Source: Cupriavidus alkaliphilus
Lineage (GTDB): Bacteria; Pseudomonadota; Gammaproteobacteria; Burkholderiales; Burkholderiaceae
Direction of reading: 5' to 3'
Length of the DNA stretch: 64,000 nucleotides
NCBI RefSeq assembly: GCF_900094595.1
Contig: NZ_FMAD01000010.1
Location: 62,001-126,000 of the forward strand
Shown: positions 34,662-42,966 of the stretch, piece after piece
Layout of the letters: the number at the start of each line of letters is the position of its first letter
How positions within the stretch are numbered: position 1 is the stretch's first letter
Position numbers and translations under genes: made by a program
The notes under the pieces: model-generated
The model's database searches: none
What the model was told of the DNA's origin: nothing
Seen by the model: only the letters and a program-made list of their open reading frames with translations

Positions 34662-35561
34662 ATGGGTGAACAACGGCAAACCAGCGGCAACGGCGGCGAG
34701 CAGGCCGCACTGTGGAACGGCGCCTCCGGCCAGGCCTGGGTCGAACACCAGGGCCTGCTGGACAATATGTTCCGGCCCCTGGAAGCGCAACTGGTCCAGG
34801 CCGCCGGCAACGCCGCGGCGCAGCGCATCCTCGACGTGGGCTGCGGCACCGGCAGCACCACGCTGGCGCTGGCGCGGCACATCGGTGTGAAAGGCCGCTG
34901 CACCGGCATCGATATTTCCGCGCCGATGCTCGCCGCCGCGCGCACCCGCGCCCAGCGCGAAGGCATCGACGCAAGCTTTGTCCACGCCGATGCGCAGGAG
35001 CACGCCTTCGCCCCGGCCAGCTTCGACCTGATCGTGTCGCGCCTGGGCGTGATGTTCTTCGACGATCCGGTGCTCGCCTTCGCCAACCTGCGCTGGGCCG
35101 CGACGTCCGACGCCACGCTGCACTGCATCGCCTGGCGCAGCGCCGCCGAGAACCCCTTCATGACCACCGCCGAGCGCGCCGCCGCCCCGCTGCTGCCCGG
35201 GCTGCCGCCACGGCGACCCGGTGCACCCGGTCAGTTCGCCTTCGGCGACCGCGAGCGCGTGCTGTCGATCCTGCAGGCGAGCGGCTGGGACGATATCGAC
35301 ATCGTCCCGACCGATGTCACCTGCACCCTGCCGGAGCCGGCCCTGACCGGCTACCTGTCCCGGCTGGGCCCGATCGGGCTGGCGCTGCAAGGCGCCGACG
35401 CCACCACGCGCGCGCGCGTCATCGACATCGTGCGCGCCGCATTCGCGCCCTATGTGCATGGCGACACCGTACGCTACACCGCGGCGTGCTGGACCATCAC
35501 GGCCCGCGCGACCGCAGCCGCTTCGCCCATTGCCCGGGACCGGGACCGGGACCATGCCTGA
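34662..35561 (+). CDS. Class I SAM-dependent methyltransferase
   Basis: This 299-residue cytoplasmic enzyme has motif I ILDVGCGTGSTTLALA (about 56-71), GIDISAPML for the ribose-binding acidic loop, ADAQEHAF and FDLIVSRLGVMFF. It resembles the Methyltransf_11/25 group acting on small molecules or lipids; the substrate is unknown. A GGGGG ribosome binding site precedes the ATG, and a MerR-type promoter lies upstream. It overlaps the DUF2938 gene by 8 nt. Confidence 0.92.
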   Translation: MGEQRQTSGNGGEQAALWNGASGQAWVEHQGLLDNMFRPLEAQLVQAAGNAAAQRILDVGCGTGSTTLALARHIGVKGRCTGIDISAPMLAAARTRAQREGIDASFVHADAQEHAFAPASFDLIVSRLGVMFFDDPVLAFANLRWAATSDATLHCIAWRSAAENPFMTTAERAAAPLLPGLPPRRPGAPGQFAFGDRERVLSILQASGWDDIDIVPTDVTCTLPEPALTGYLSRLGPIGLALQGADATTRARVIDIVRAAFAPYVHGDTVRYTAACWTITARATAAASPIARDRDRDHA

Positions 35562-36054
35562 AACCACCGCGATGCTGCTCCACGCTACGCTGATCGGCAC
35601 CGGCGCCACGCTGGTCATGGACGCCTGGGCCATCCTGCGCCAACGGCTGCTCGGCGTGCCCGCGTTGAACTATGGCCTGGTCGGGCGCTGGCTCGGCTGG
35701 CTGCCGCGCGGACGTTTCCGCCATCACCCCATCGCCGCCACGCCACCGGTGCGCGGCGAGCAGGCCATCGGCTGGATCGCCCATTACCTGACCGGCATCG
35801 CGTTTGCGGGAATATTGCTGGCCTTATGGGGTCTCGACTGGACGCACCGGCCGACGCTGGCACCGGCGCTGATCGTCGGCCTCGGCAGCGTTGCCGCGCC
35901 CTTCCTGCTGATGCAGCCCGCGATGGGCGCCGGCATCGCGGCCAGCCGCACGCCAAGGCCGAACGTGGCGCGGCTGCATAGTCTGGTGACGCATGCGGTG
36001 TTCGGGATGGGGTTGTATGGGGCGGGTTGGGTGATACGGCTGGTAGCGGGATAG
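35554..36054 (+). CDS. DUF2938-family membrane protein
   Basis: The 166-residue product has four hydrophobic segments (MLLHATLIGTGATLVMDAWAIL, GWIAHYLTGIAFAGILLALWGL, LIVGLGSVAAPFLLMQPAMGAG, VTHAVFGMGLYGAGWVI) and matches the DUF2938 pattern, including VMDAW and HYLTG. Its function is not established. It overlaps the 3' end of the methyltransferase gene, so both are likely under the MerR-type promoter. Confidence 0.88.
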   Translation: MPETTAMLLHATLIGTGATLVMDAWAILRQRLLGVPALNYGLVGRWLGWLPRGRFRHHPIAATPPVRGEQAIGWIAHYLTGIAFAGILLALWGLDWTHRPTLAPALIVGLGSVAAPFLLMQPAMGAGIAASRTPRPNVARLHSLVTHAVFGMGLYGAGWVIRLVAG

Positions 36055-36105
36055 CGCTGGCCCCCAGATCTGCGCGCACGCCATCGCGCCATGCCGGCGC
36101 GGGGC

Positions 36106-36432
36106 TTATTCGGGCACCGGATACTTCCTCGCATTCATCTCCATCTTCGCCCGCACCGCCGCGTCCAGGTCTACCCCGAGCGCCGTCACCAGCTGGGTCA
36201 GATAGATGGTGATATCCGCAAGCTCCTGCTCCACGTGCTCGCGCTTGGGCGTGGCCATGATGGCGCGCGATTCCTCCTCGGTCTGCCACTGGAAGATCTC
36301 GACCAGTTCGGAGACCTCGACGCTCAGTGCCATCGCCAGGTTCTTGGGGCTGTGGTATTTGCCCCAGTGACGGGCTTCGCCGAAGTCGTAGGCGGCTTGC
36401 TGCAGGTTCTTGATATCGATCAGGGACGTCAT
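36106..36432 (-). CDS. MazG-like nucleotide pyrophosphohydrolase
   Basis: This 108-residue all-helical enzyme of the dUTPase/MazG superfamily has the Mg2+-binding EVSELVEIFQW helix and EQELADITIYLTQL (EExxE-like and D residues). Small members like this resemble dCTPase-type house-cleaning enzymes that hydrolyse non-canonical NTPs. It stands alone. Confidence 0.92.
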   Translation of the reverse strand: MTSLIDIKNLQQAAYDFGEARHWGKYHSPKNLAMALSVEVSELVEIFQWQTEEESRAIMATPKREHVEQELADITIYLTQLVTALGVDLDAAVRAKMEMNARKYPVPE

Positions 36433-36573
36433 GGCGTGGCGATAGGGTTAGCCGCGTACCGGGAGCCGGCGGGCGCGAGACGCAGATTTAAGCATGACCT
36501 GCCCGCCCTCGACATCCTGGCCGGCCCAGGCTTACCCTTCGCTTGTGCATCCACCGTCGCAACGGAGGTCCCC

Positions 36574-37233
36574 ATGCGCCCGACTCCTGGCATGGCGCTC
36601 GCCACGCTGGCCGGCACGACCGCCTACCTGGCCATCGCCATCGCCGGCTGGGGCGGCATCGCGCCCTTCTTCGCGCACCCGGCACGCGTGGCGCTGGCCG
36701 GGGTGCTGTTCGCCCTGGCCGCCGCCGCGCTCTTTTCCGGGGGCAACCTCAGCAGTGGCATGCGCGAGGACCGCGGCAACCGCTGGGTGCTGGCCGTGTT
36801 CGGCGTGCTCGGATTGCTGGCGGCGTACCTGCCGCCCTTTACCGACCGCATCGGCGTCTGGACCATCGATGGCGACACCATGCGCTGGATCGGCGTGGCG
36901 CTGTTCGCCGGCGGCGGCGTGCTGCGGCTGTGGCCCGTGTTTGTGCTGGGGCGGCGCTTCAGCGGGCTGGTGGCGATCCAGCCCGGGCACACGCTGGTCA
37001 CGACCGGCATCTACGGCGTGATCCGGCACCCCAGCTACCTCGGTTTGCTGATCAGTTCGCTGGGATGGGTACTGGCCTTTCGCTCCGGCGTGGGCGTGGT
37101 GCTGACACTGCTGATGGTGCCGGCGCTGCTGGCGCGCATCCGGGCGGAAGAGGCGCTGCTGCGCGATCAGTTTGGCGATGCGTACGCGTCGTACTGCGCC
37201 AGGACGTGGCGCCTGCTGCCGGGGATCTACTGA
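36574..37233 (+). CDS. Isoprenylcysteine methyltransferase-like membrane protein
   Basis: The 219-residue protein has about five TM helices and the ICMT/PEMT signature HTLVTTGIYGVIRHPSYLGLLISSLGW followed by EEALLRDQFGDAYASYCARTWRLLP. Bacterial homologues are membrane methyltransferases of unknown substrate. GGAGG lies five nt before ATG 36574, which rules out the longer frame. Confidence 0.88.
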   Translation: MRPTPGMALATLAGTTAYLAIAIAGWGGIAPFFAHPARVALAGVLFALAAAALFSGGNLSSGMREDRGNRWVLAVFGVLGLLAAYLPPFTDRIGVWTIDGDTMRWIGVALFAGGGVLRLWPVFVLGRRFSGLVAIQPGHTLVTTGIYGVIRHPSYLGLLISSLGWVLAFRSGVGVVLTLLMVPALLARIRAEEALLRDQFGDAYASYCARTWRLLPGIY

Positions 37234-37312
37234 TCGACGAAGCGGCGCCGCGGGCACCTCCGCGATGAATTTCCCGCTCACCAAGGGTTATCCCTAGGCA
37301 CGCATTCCCATT

Positions 37313-37357
37313 TTCCGGGACTGGCAGTTTTGATTTCCGGGAATCCGGTCCTATTCT
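37313..37357 (+). promoter_or_regulatory. IclR-type autoregulatory promoter with TTCCNGGAA dyads
   Basis: A -35-like TTGATT (37330-37335) and -10-like TATTCT (37352-37357) are 16 bp apart. The perfect dyad TTCC-G-GGAA (37335-37343) lies in the spacer, and a near copy TTCCGGGAC is at 37313-37321. This layout would let the encoded IclR protein repress its own gene. The predicted transcript start is within a few nt of ATG 37366. Confidence 0.55.
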
Positions 37358-37365
37358 TGGGCCCC

Positions 37366-38160
37366 ATGTTGAATGCAGTCGACTCCACCATCGCCCCCGC
37401 GCCTGCGGCGACCACGCCCGCCGCATCCGCCCAGCCCGCGGCCGGCGCCGATCGCGTGCTGTTCGTGCTGGCCGCGCTGGCGCAGCACGGCGCGCCGATC
37501 ACGGTGCGCGAGCTGGTGGCCCGGACCGGCCTGCCCAAGAGCACCCTCTACCGCCAGCTGATGCTGCTCAAGCGCTGGGGCTTCGTGCTCGAGTCCGATG
37601 GGGAATACGCGCCGGGCCCGATCAGCCTGCAGCTCGCCCTCGGTTTCGACATGGCCTCGCACCTCGCCCGCGAAGCCTTGCCGGATATGCGGCTGCTGGC
37701 GCAGCAGTCCGATGAAAGCGTCGGCCTGGTGGTGGCCGTCAAGGATCACGCGGTGTGCCTGGAGATGGTGGAGAGCCGCCAGTCGCTGCGCTGCTCGTTT
37801 GAGAAAGGCCGCGGCGTGCCGCTGCGCGCGGGCGCGTCGGCCAAGTCGCTGCTGGCCTTCATGCGCGACGAGGCGCGCGAGCGCCTGGTGCGCGCGCAGT
37901 GCGAGCCGGCCGAAGCCGAACAGCTGCTGCAGGAACTCGCCGCCATTCGCGACACCGGCTATGCCGTCAGCGAAGGCGAAGTGGATCCGGGCGTGTGGGG
38001 CGTGAGCGCGCCGCTGTTCTCGCGCCGCGCCAAGGCCGACGCGCTGGGCTCCATCACCCTGATGGTGCCGGCCACGCGCCGGCAAGGGCGCGAAGGCGCG
38101 CTGATCGACATGACCGTGGCGGCAGCCATGCGGATTTCCGCGCGGCTGCAGTCTTACTGA
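37366..38160 (+). CDS. IclR-family transcriptional regulator
   Basis: The 264-residue protein has an Ala/Pro-rich N-terminus, an IclR winged helix (VLFVLAALAQHGAPITVRELVARTGLPKSTLYRQLMLLKRWGFV) and the effector-binding domain (GRGVPLRAGASAKSLLAFM, GYAVSEGEVDPGVWGVSAPLF). IclR proteins sense small acids and control adjacent catabolic operons. The same dyad occurs before this gene and before the transporter. The in-frame ATG 37330 would overlap the promoter, so 37366 is used. Confidence 0.92.
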   Translation: MLNAVDSTIAPAPAATTPAASAQPAAGADRVLFVLAALAQHGAPITVRELVARTGLPKSTLYRQLMLLKRWGFVLESDGEYAPGPISLQLALGFDMASHLAREALPDMRLLAQQSDESVGLVVAVKDHAVCLEMVESRQSLRCSFEKGRGVPLRAGASAKSLLAFMRDEARERLVRAQCEPAEAEQLLQELAAIRDTGYAVSEGEVDPGVWGVSAPLFSRRAKADALGSITLMVPATRRQGREGALIDMTVAAAMRISARLQSY

Positions 38161-38214
38161 AACCCAAGCAACCATTACCGCCGTGCGCACCTCCGCGCGA
38201 CGGCAGATTTCCCG

Positions 38215-38223
38215 TTCCCGGAA
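38215..38223 (+). promoter_or_regulatory. TTCCNGGAA operator before the ABC transporter operon
   Basis: TTCC-C-GGAA is a perfect copy of the dyad found in the IclR promoter at 37335-37343. It lies 16 nt before the binding-protein ATG, just upstream of an AAGGAG ribosome binding site. Confidence 0.55.
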
Positions 38224-38238
38224 AAAAAGGAGACCCCC

Positions 38239-38994
38239 ATGAACCTTCGTCGCAAATGCCTGATCGCCGCCGTTTCGGCCGTGGCCGGACTGACCCTCGG
38301 CACCGCCGCGCATGCGCAGGACAGCAACGTGCTGCGCGTGGCCACCGACGCCACCTTCCCGCCGATGGAATTCATCGAGAACGGCAAGCGCACCGGCTTT
38401 GACGTGGAGCTGGTGGAGGCGATGGCCAAGACCATGGGCAAGCAGGTGGAATGGACCAACATCGACTTCAAGGGCCTGATCCCGGGCCTGGTCTCGCGCC
38501 GCTTCGACATGGCGGTGTCCGGCATCTACATCACCCCCGAGCGCCGCAAGGTGGTGGACTTTACCGAGCCCTACTACACCGGCGGCCTGGTGGCGCTGGT
38601 CAAGAGCGGCAACAACACCATCAACAAGCCGGAAGACCTGAACGGCAAGAAGGTCAGCGTGCAGGTGGGGACCAAGTCGGTCAGCTTCCTGCGCGACACG
38701 TATCCGCAGGTGCAGCGCGTGGAAGTGGAGAAGAACCAGGAAATGTTCAACCTGGTCGAGATCGGCCGCGCCGACGCCGCCGTGACCGGCAAGCCGGCCG
38801 CGATGCAATACGTCAAGACCCGCGGCGGCCTGCGCATGGTGGAGCAGCAACTGACCACCGAGGAATACGGCATGGCCGTGCGCAAGGACACGCCCGAGCT
38901 GACGCGCGCGCTGAACGCCGCGCTGGCCAAGGTCAAGGCCGACGGCACCTACGCCAAGCTGACCCAGAAGTGGTTCGGCAGCGCCGCCAAGTAA
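38239..38994 (+). CDS. Amino-acid ABC transporter substrate-binding protein
   Basis: The 251-residue periplasmic protein (SBP_bac_3) has a signal peptide ending AHA (about residue 26) and the family's ATFPPMEFIENGKRTGFDVELVEAMAK, with the amino-acid carboxylate-binding Arg expected in the FDMAVSGIYITPERRKVVDFTEPYY region. It resembles Gln/His/Arg-type polar amino acid binders. It is the first gene of a four-gene operon with permease, ATPase and a ureohydrolase. Confidence 0.94.
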   Translation: MNLRRKCLIAAVSAVAGLTLGTAAHAQDSNVLRVATDATFPPMEFIENGKRTGFDVELVEAMAKTMGKQVEWTNIDFKGLIPGLVSRRFDMAVSGIYITPERRKVVDFTEPYYTGGLVALVKSGNNTINKPEDLNGKKVSVQVGTKSVSFLRDTYPQVQRVEVEKNQEMFNLVEIGRADAAVTGKPAAMQYVKTRGGLRMVEQQLTTEEYGMAVRKDTPELTRALNAALAKVKADGTYAKLTQKWFGSAAK

Positions 38995-39012
38995 GCCACG
39001 CGGACCGACATC

Positions 39013-39681
39013 ATGGAACTGGATTTTTCTCCCGTCTTCGCCGGGTGGCCCGACATCCTCCACGGTGCCGTCATCACCGTGCAGGTGACGGCGTGCGCGC
39101 TGGTGCTGGGCTGCGTGATGGGGCTGCTGGTCGGCATCGGCCGGCTGGACCCGAAGCGCCGCATCATCTATAGCATCTGCACCGCCTATGTCACCTTCAT
39201 CCGCGGCACGCCGCTGCTGGTGCAGCTGTTCCTGCTGTTCTTCGGCCTGCCGCAGTTCAACATCCTGCTGCCGGCCTTTGTGTGCGGCGTGATCGGACTG
39301 GGCATCTATTCCGGCGCCTACGTCTCCGAGATCGTGCGCGGCGCGATCCAGTCGGTGGACAAGGGCCAGATGGAAGCCGCGCGCTCGATCGGCATGTCGT
39401 CCGGGCAGGCCATGCGCGCGATCATCCTGCCGCAGGCCATCGTGCGCATGATCCCGCCGCTGGGCAACGAGTTCATCGCCCTGATCAAGAACTCGGCGCT
39501 GGTGTCGCTGCTGACCATCGCCGACCTGATGCATGAGGGGCAGAAGATCATCAGCGTGTCGTACCGCTCGCTCGAGGTCTACCTGGCGATCGCGCTGGTC
39601 TATCTGATCCTGACGAGCGCGGCCGGGCTGATCCTGCGCCGCGCAGAACAACGGATGCGCATGGGAGGCATGGTGCAATGA
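39013..39681 (+). CDS. Amino-acid ABC transporter permease
   Basis: The 222-residue membrane protein of the HisM/GlnP family has the HEAAxxLG-like coupling loop seen here as QMEAARSIGMSSGQAMRAIILPQA, and about five TM helices. It starts 18 nt after the binding-protein gene and overlaps the ATPase gene by 4 nt (ATGA), showing translational coupling. Confidence 0.94.
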   Translation: MELDFSPVFAGWPDILHGAVITVQVTACALVLGCVMGLLVGIGRLDPKRRIIYSICTAYVTFIRGTPLLVQLFLLFFGLPQFNILLPAFVCGVIGLGIYSGAYVSEIVRGAIQSVDKGQMEAARSIGMSSGQAMRAIILPQAIVRMIPPLGNEFIALIKNSALVSLLTIADLMHEGQKIISVSYRSLEVYLAIALVYLILTSAAGLILRRAEQRMRMGGMVQ

Positions 39682-40439
39682 GCGATTCCGCAATCATCCG
39701 GATCCGCAACCTGGGCAAATCGTTCGGCAGCCACACGGTGTTGCGCGGCATCGATTTCGATGTGGAGCCGTCGCAGGTGGTGGTGGTGATCGGCCCCAGC
39801 GGCTCGGGCAAGAGCACCTTCCTGCGCTGCTGCAACGGACTGGAGCAGCCCGAGGCCGGCACCATCGACATCGTCGGCAAGCGCCTGGTGACCGACGGCC
39901 AGCTGATCGGCGAGCAGGAACTGAACCAGCTGCGCACCGAAGTGGGCATGGTGTTCCAGTCATTCAACCTGTTCCCGCACCTGTCGGTGCTGCACAACGT
40001 CACGGTGGGGCCGCGCATGCTGCGCGGCGTCTCGCGCGAGGACGCGGAGCGCAAGGCGCTCAGCCTGCTCGAGAAAGTCGGCCTGGCGCACAAGGCCCAC
40101 GCCATGCCGGCCAGCCTGTCAGGCGGCCAGAAGCAGCGCGTGGCCATCGCCCGCGCGCTGGCCATGGAGCCGCGCGTGATGCTGTTCGACGAACCGACCT
40201 CCGCGCTGGACCCCGAACTGGTGGGCGAAGTGCTGCAGGTGATGAAGCTGCTGGCCGCCGAAGGCATGACCATGGTCGTGGTCACCCATGAAATGGGCTT
40301 TGCCCGTGAAGTGGCCGATGTGGTGGTCGTCATGGATGGCGGCGGCATCATCGAAGCGGGACCGCCGTCGGTCATTTTCTCCGCGCCGACGCAGGAACGC
40401 ACGCGCGGCTTCCTGCAGGCCGTGCTGACGCGGGCGTGA
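39678..40439 (+). CDS. Amino-acid ABC transporter ATPase (GlnQ/HisP type)
   Basis: The 253-residue ATPase has Walker A GPSGSGKST, Q-loop MVFQSFNLFPH, signature LSGGQKQR, Walker B VMLFDEPTSALD and the switch His in VTHEMGFA. It powers the adjacent permease. The downstream hydrolase ATG lies 2 nt after its stop. Confidence 0.95.
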   Translation: MSDSAIIRIRNLGKSFGSHTVLRGIDFDVEPSQVVVVIGPSGSGKSTFLRCCNGLEQPEAGTIDIVGKRLVTDGQLIGEQELNQLRTEVGMVFQSFNLFPHLSVLHNVTVGPRMLRGVSREDAERKALSLLEKVGLAHKAHAMPASLSGGQKQRVAIARALAMEPRVMLFDEPTSALDPELVGEVLQVMKLLAAEGMTMVVVTHEMGFAREVADVVVVMDGGGIIEAGPPSVIFSAPTQERTRGFLQAVLTRA

Positions 40440-40441
40440 GC

Positions 40442-41386
40442 ATGGCAGTGACCCATCATCCGTGGCAAGGCCGTGTCGACCACGGCGAGCAGGGCGACAC
40501 CACGCGGCTGTTCCGGATCGTGCAGGCGCTGGACCCGTCGGACGCCACGCCCCTGGGCAGCGCACCGGTATTGCTCGGCTTCCGTTGCGATGCCGGGGTG
40601 CTGCGCAACCAGGGCCGCCCCGGCGCCGCCCAGGGCCCCGACGCCATCCGCCAGGCACTGGCCAACGTGCCGGCGCACGGCCTGCCGGTGCTGCATGACG
40701 CCGGCAATGTCGACTGCGACGACGGCGACCTCGAATCGGCGCAGCAGGCGCTGGCCGACACGGTGCGCGCGGTCCTGGCGCGCGGCGGCGTTCCGCTGGT
40801 GCTGGGCGGCGGCCATGAAGTGGCCTGGGGCACGTGGCAGGGCCTGCGCGCGCACCTGGATGCGCAGGACGATGGCGGCCGCGTGCTGATCGTCAATATC
40901 GACGCCCACTTCGACCTGCGCACCAGCCGGCCCGCCAGCTCCGGCACGCCCTTCGACCAGATCGCCCACGCCTGCGCGGAGCGCGGCCAGCCGTTCGACT
41001 ATGTCTGCCTGGGCGTCAGCCGGCTCAGCAATACGCCGGCGCTGTTCCGTCGCGCCGAGGCGCTGGGCGTCTGCTATGTGGAAGACGTCGACATGCAGGA
41101 ACGCCACCTGGAAGCGCGGCTGGCGGAACTGGCGGCGCGCATCGATGCCGCCGACCATGTCTACCTGACCATCGACCTCGACGCACTGCCGGGCGCCGTA
41201 ATGCCCGGCGTGTCGGCGCCCGCCGCTTACGGCGTGCCGTTGCCGGTGGTGGAAGACGTGGCCCGGCTGATCCGCCGCAGCGGCAAGCTGCGCGTGGCCG
41301 ACCTCGCCGAGTACAACCCCCAGTACGATCGCGACCACCAGGGCGCGCGCGTGGCGGCCCGGCTGGCCTGGCGCCTGTTGCGCTGA
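40442..41386 (+). CDS. Formimidoylglutamase-like ureohydrolase
   Basis: The 314-residue arginase/agmatinase-superfamily enzyme has the Mn2+-binding motifs GGGHEVAWG, NIDAHFDLR and TIDLDALPG. It resembles HutG, which cleaves N-formimidoyl-L-glutamate to glutamate and formamide in histidine degradation. No hutH/U/I genes are in the window, so assignment to histidine catabolism rests on this gene plus the linked amino-acid importer. ATG 40442 is chosen over the overlapping GTG 40436. Confidence 0.85.
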   Translation: MAVTHHPWQGRVDHGEQGDTTRLFRIVQALDPSDATPLGSAPVLLGFRCDAGVLRNQGRPGAAQGPDAIRQALANVPAHGLPVLHDAGNVDCDDGDLESAQQALADTVRAVLARGGVPLVLGGGHEVAWGTWQGLRAHLDAQDDGGRVLIVNIDAHFDLRTSRPASSGTPFDQIAHACAERGQPFDYVCLGVSRLSNTPALFRRAEALGVCYVEDVDMQERHLEARLAELAARIDAADHVYLTIDLDALPGAVMPGVSAPAAYGVPLPVVEDVARLIRRSGKLRVADLAEYNPQYDRDHQGARVAARLAWRLLR

Positions 41387-41571
41387 CAGTCAGACCGCAT
41401 ACCCTTCCGGCAGTTGGCAGCCGCCGCGCGCGGCGATAGTATTGCCCTTCGCTAGATTTAGCGATTCTGATCAGAATTGATAAAACCAGGCGAGGGCAGT
41501 CCTGCGCCGGCGCGGCCTTGGCCGCGTCCGCGCGCGGGCCACCTTGCCGCGTTACGGGCGGAAGGGTCTGC

Positions 41572-42966
41572 GTGATCGAACACATCGTTATCGTCGGTTT
41601 TGGCTGCATCGGCCAGGCCGTGCTGCCGCTGCTGGAGCGAGCCTGGCCGGCTGCGGCGATCACCGTGGTCGACCGCGCGCTGGACCACGCTCGCCAGGCG
41701 CTGGTCGTCCGGCACGGGCTGCATGCCATCCACGCCGCCATCACCGCGGCCAATTTTGAAGCAACGCTAGGCCCGCTGCTGCGGCCCGGCGCCTTCCTGC
41801 TGAACCTGGCCCCGTCCGTCTGCAGCCGCGACCTGATCGCGCTGGCGCAAGCGCATGGCGCCTTCTATGTCGATGCCGGCATCGAACCCTGGGACTATGA
41901 AGCCGATGCGCAGGCCTCGCACCTGAGCAACTACGCGCTGCGCCACGAGATGCTGGCCTTCGCCCGCGGCCGCGAGGCCCTCCCGACCGCGCTGGTCGCC
42001 CATGGCGCCAACCCGGGCCTGGTCTCGGTGCTGGTCAAGGCCGCGCTGATGGCGCTGGCCAGCAAGGCGGAAATACATCAGCCGGAACCCCGGGATCGCG
42101 CCGGTTGGGCCGCGCTGGCGCGCGCGCTGGACGTACGCGTCGTCCAGGTGGCCGAATACGACAGCCAGCAGGCCCCCGGCTATCCGCGCGACGGCGAATT
42201 CGCCAACACCTGGTCCGCCGAAGGCTTTATCACCGAGTGCCTGCAGGACGCCGAACTGGGCTGGGGCAGCCATGAGCCGGCGCTGCCGCCCGATGGCTAC
42301 CGCCACGGCTATGGCAGCGGCGCGGCGATCGCATTGGACCGGCCAGGCCACCGCACGCGCGTGCGGTCGTGGTCGCCGGTGCATGGCCCGTTCGACGCCT
42401 ACCTGATCACGCACAACGAATCGATCTCGATTGCCGAGTACCTGACCGACACCCGCGCCGGCCAGCCGCTGTATCGGCCCACCGTCTACTACGCCTACCG
42501 CCCCACCACCGCCACGCAGGCCTCGATGCAATGGCTGGATGACCGCGCCGCCCCGCGCGTGCGCGGCGAACGCATCCTGCGCGACGAGATCCAGTGCGGC
42601 GAAGACGAGCTCGGCGTGCTGCTGATGAGCGGCCGGCACGGCGCGGTCTGGCATGGCTCGCGCCTGTCGGTGCAGCGTGCGCGCGCGCTGGCGCCGTACA
42701 ACACCGCCACCAGCCTGCAGGTGGCATCGAGCCTGGTCGCCGGCATGCAGTGGATGCTGGCCAACCCGTCGCGCGGCGTAGTGGAATCCGATGCGCTCGA
42801 CTTCGGCCCGGTGCTGGCCGATGCCGCGCACTGGTGGGCGCCACTTTGCACGCAGTTCACCGACTGGCTGCCGCGGCCCGGTGCCACCTCGCTCGCCTTC
42901 ACCGACTTCCTGCTGGACCACGCCAAGGTCCGGCCCGATCCCGCTCTCCTGACCCTTGCCTGCTGA
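41572..42966 (+). CDS. hss: Homospermidine synthase
   Basis: The 464-residue NAD-dependent enzyme of the saccharopine dehydrogenase fold opens IEHIVIVGFGCIGQAVLPLL (Rossmann GxGxxG) and has bacterial HSS features such as VDAGIEPWDYE, VAHGANPGLVS, GYGSGAAIALDRPG and GPFDAYLITHNESISIAEYL. HSS makes homospermidine from putrescine with spermidine or putrescine as aminobutyl donor. The GTG at 41572 has GAAGGG upstream. Its stop overlaps the next start (TGATG), so it is coupled to the GSP-synthase-like gene. Confidence 0.92.
   Translation: MIEHIVIVGFGCIGQAVLPLLERAWPAAAITVVDRALDHARQALVVRHGLHAIHAAITAANFEATLGPLLRPGAFLLNLAPSVCSRDLIALAQAHGAFYVDAGIEPWDYEADAQASHLSNYALRHEMLAFARGREALPTALVAHGANPGLVSVLVKAALMALASKAEIHQPEPRDRAGWAALARALDVRVVQVAEYDSQQAPGYPRDGEFANTWSAEGFITECLQDAELGWGSHEPALPPDGYRHGYGSGAAIALDRPGHRTRVRSWSPVHGPFDAYLITHNESISIAEYLTDTRAGQPLYRPTVYYAYRPTTATQASMQWLDDRAAPRVRGERILRDEIQCGEDELGVLLMSGRHGAVWHGSRLSVQRARALAPYNTATSLQVASSLVAGMQWMLANPSRGVVESDALDFGPVLADAAHWWAPLCTQFTDWLPRPGATSLAFTDFLLDHAKVRPDPALLTLAC

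Noticed and set aside
37351..39693. 780-codon minus-strand frame opposite the IclR and ABC transporter genes
   Set aside because: Antisense shadow; the plus-strand genes have complete motifs.
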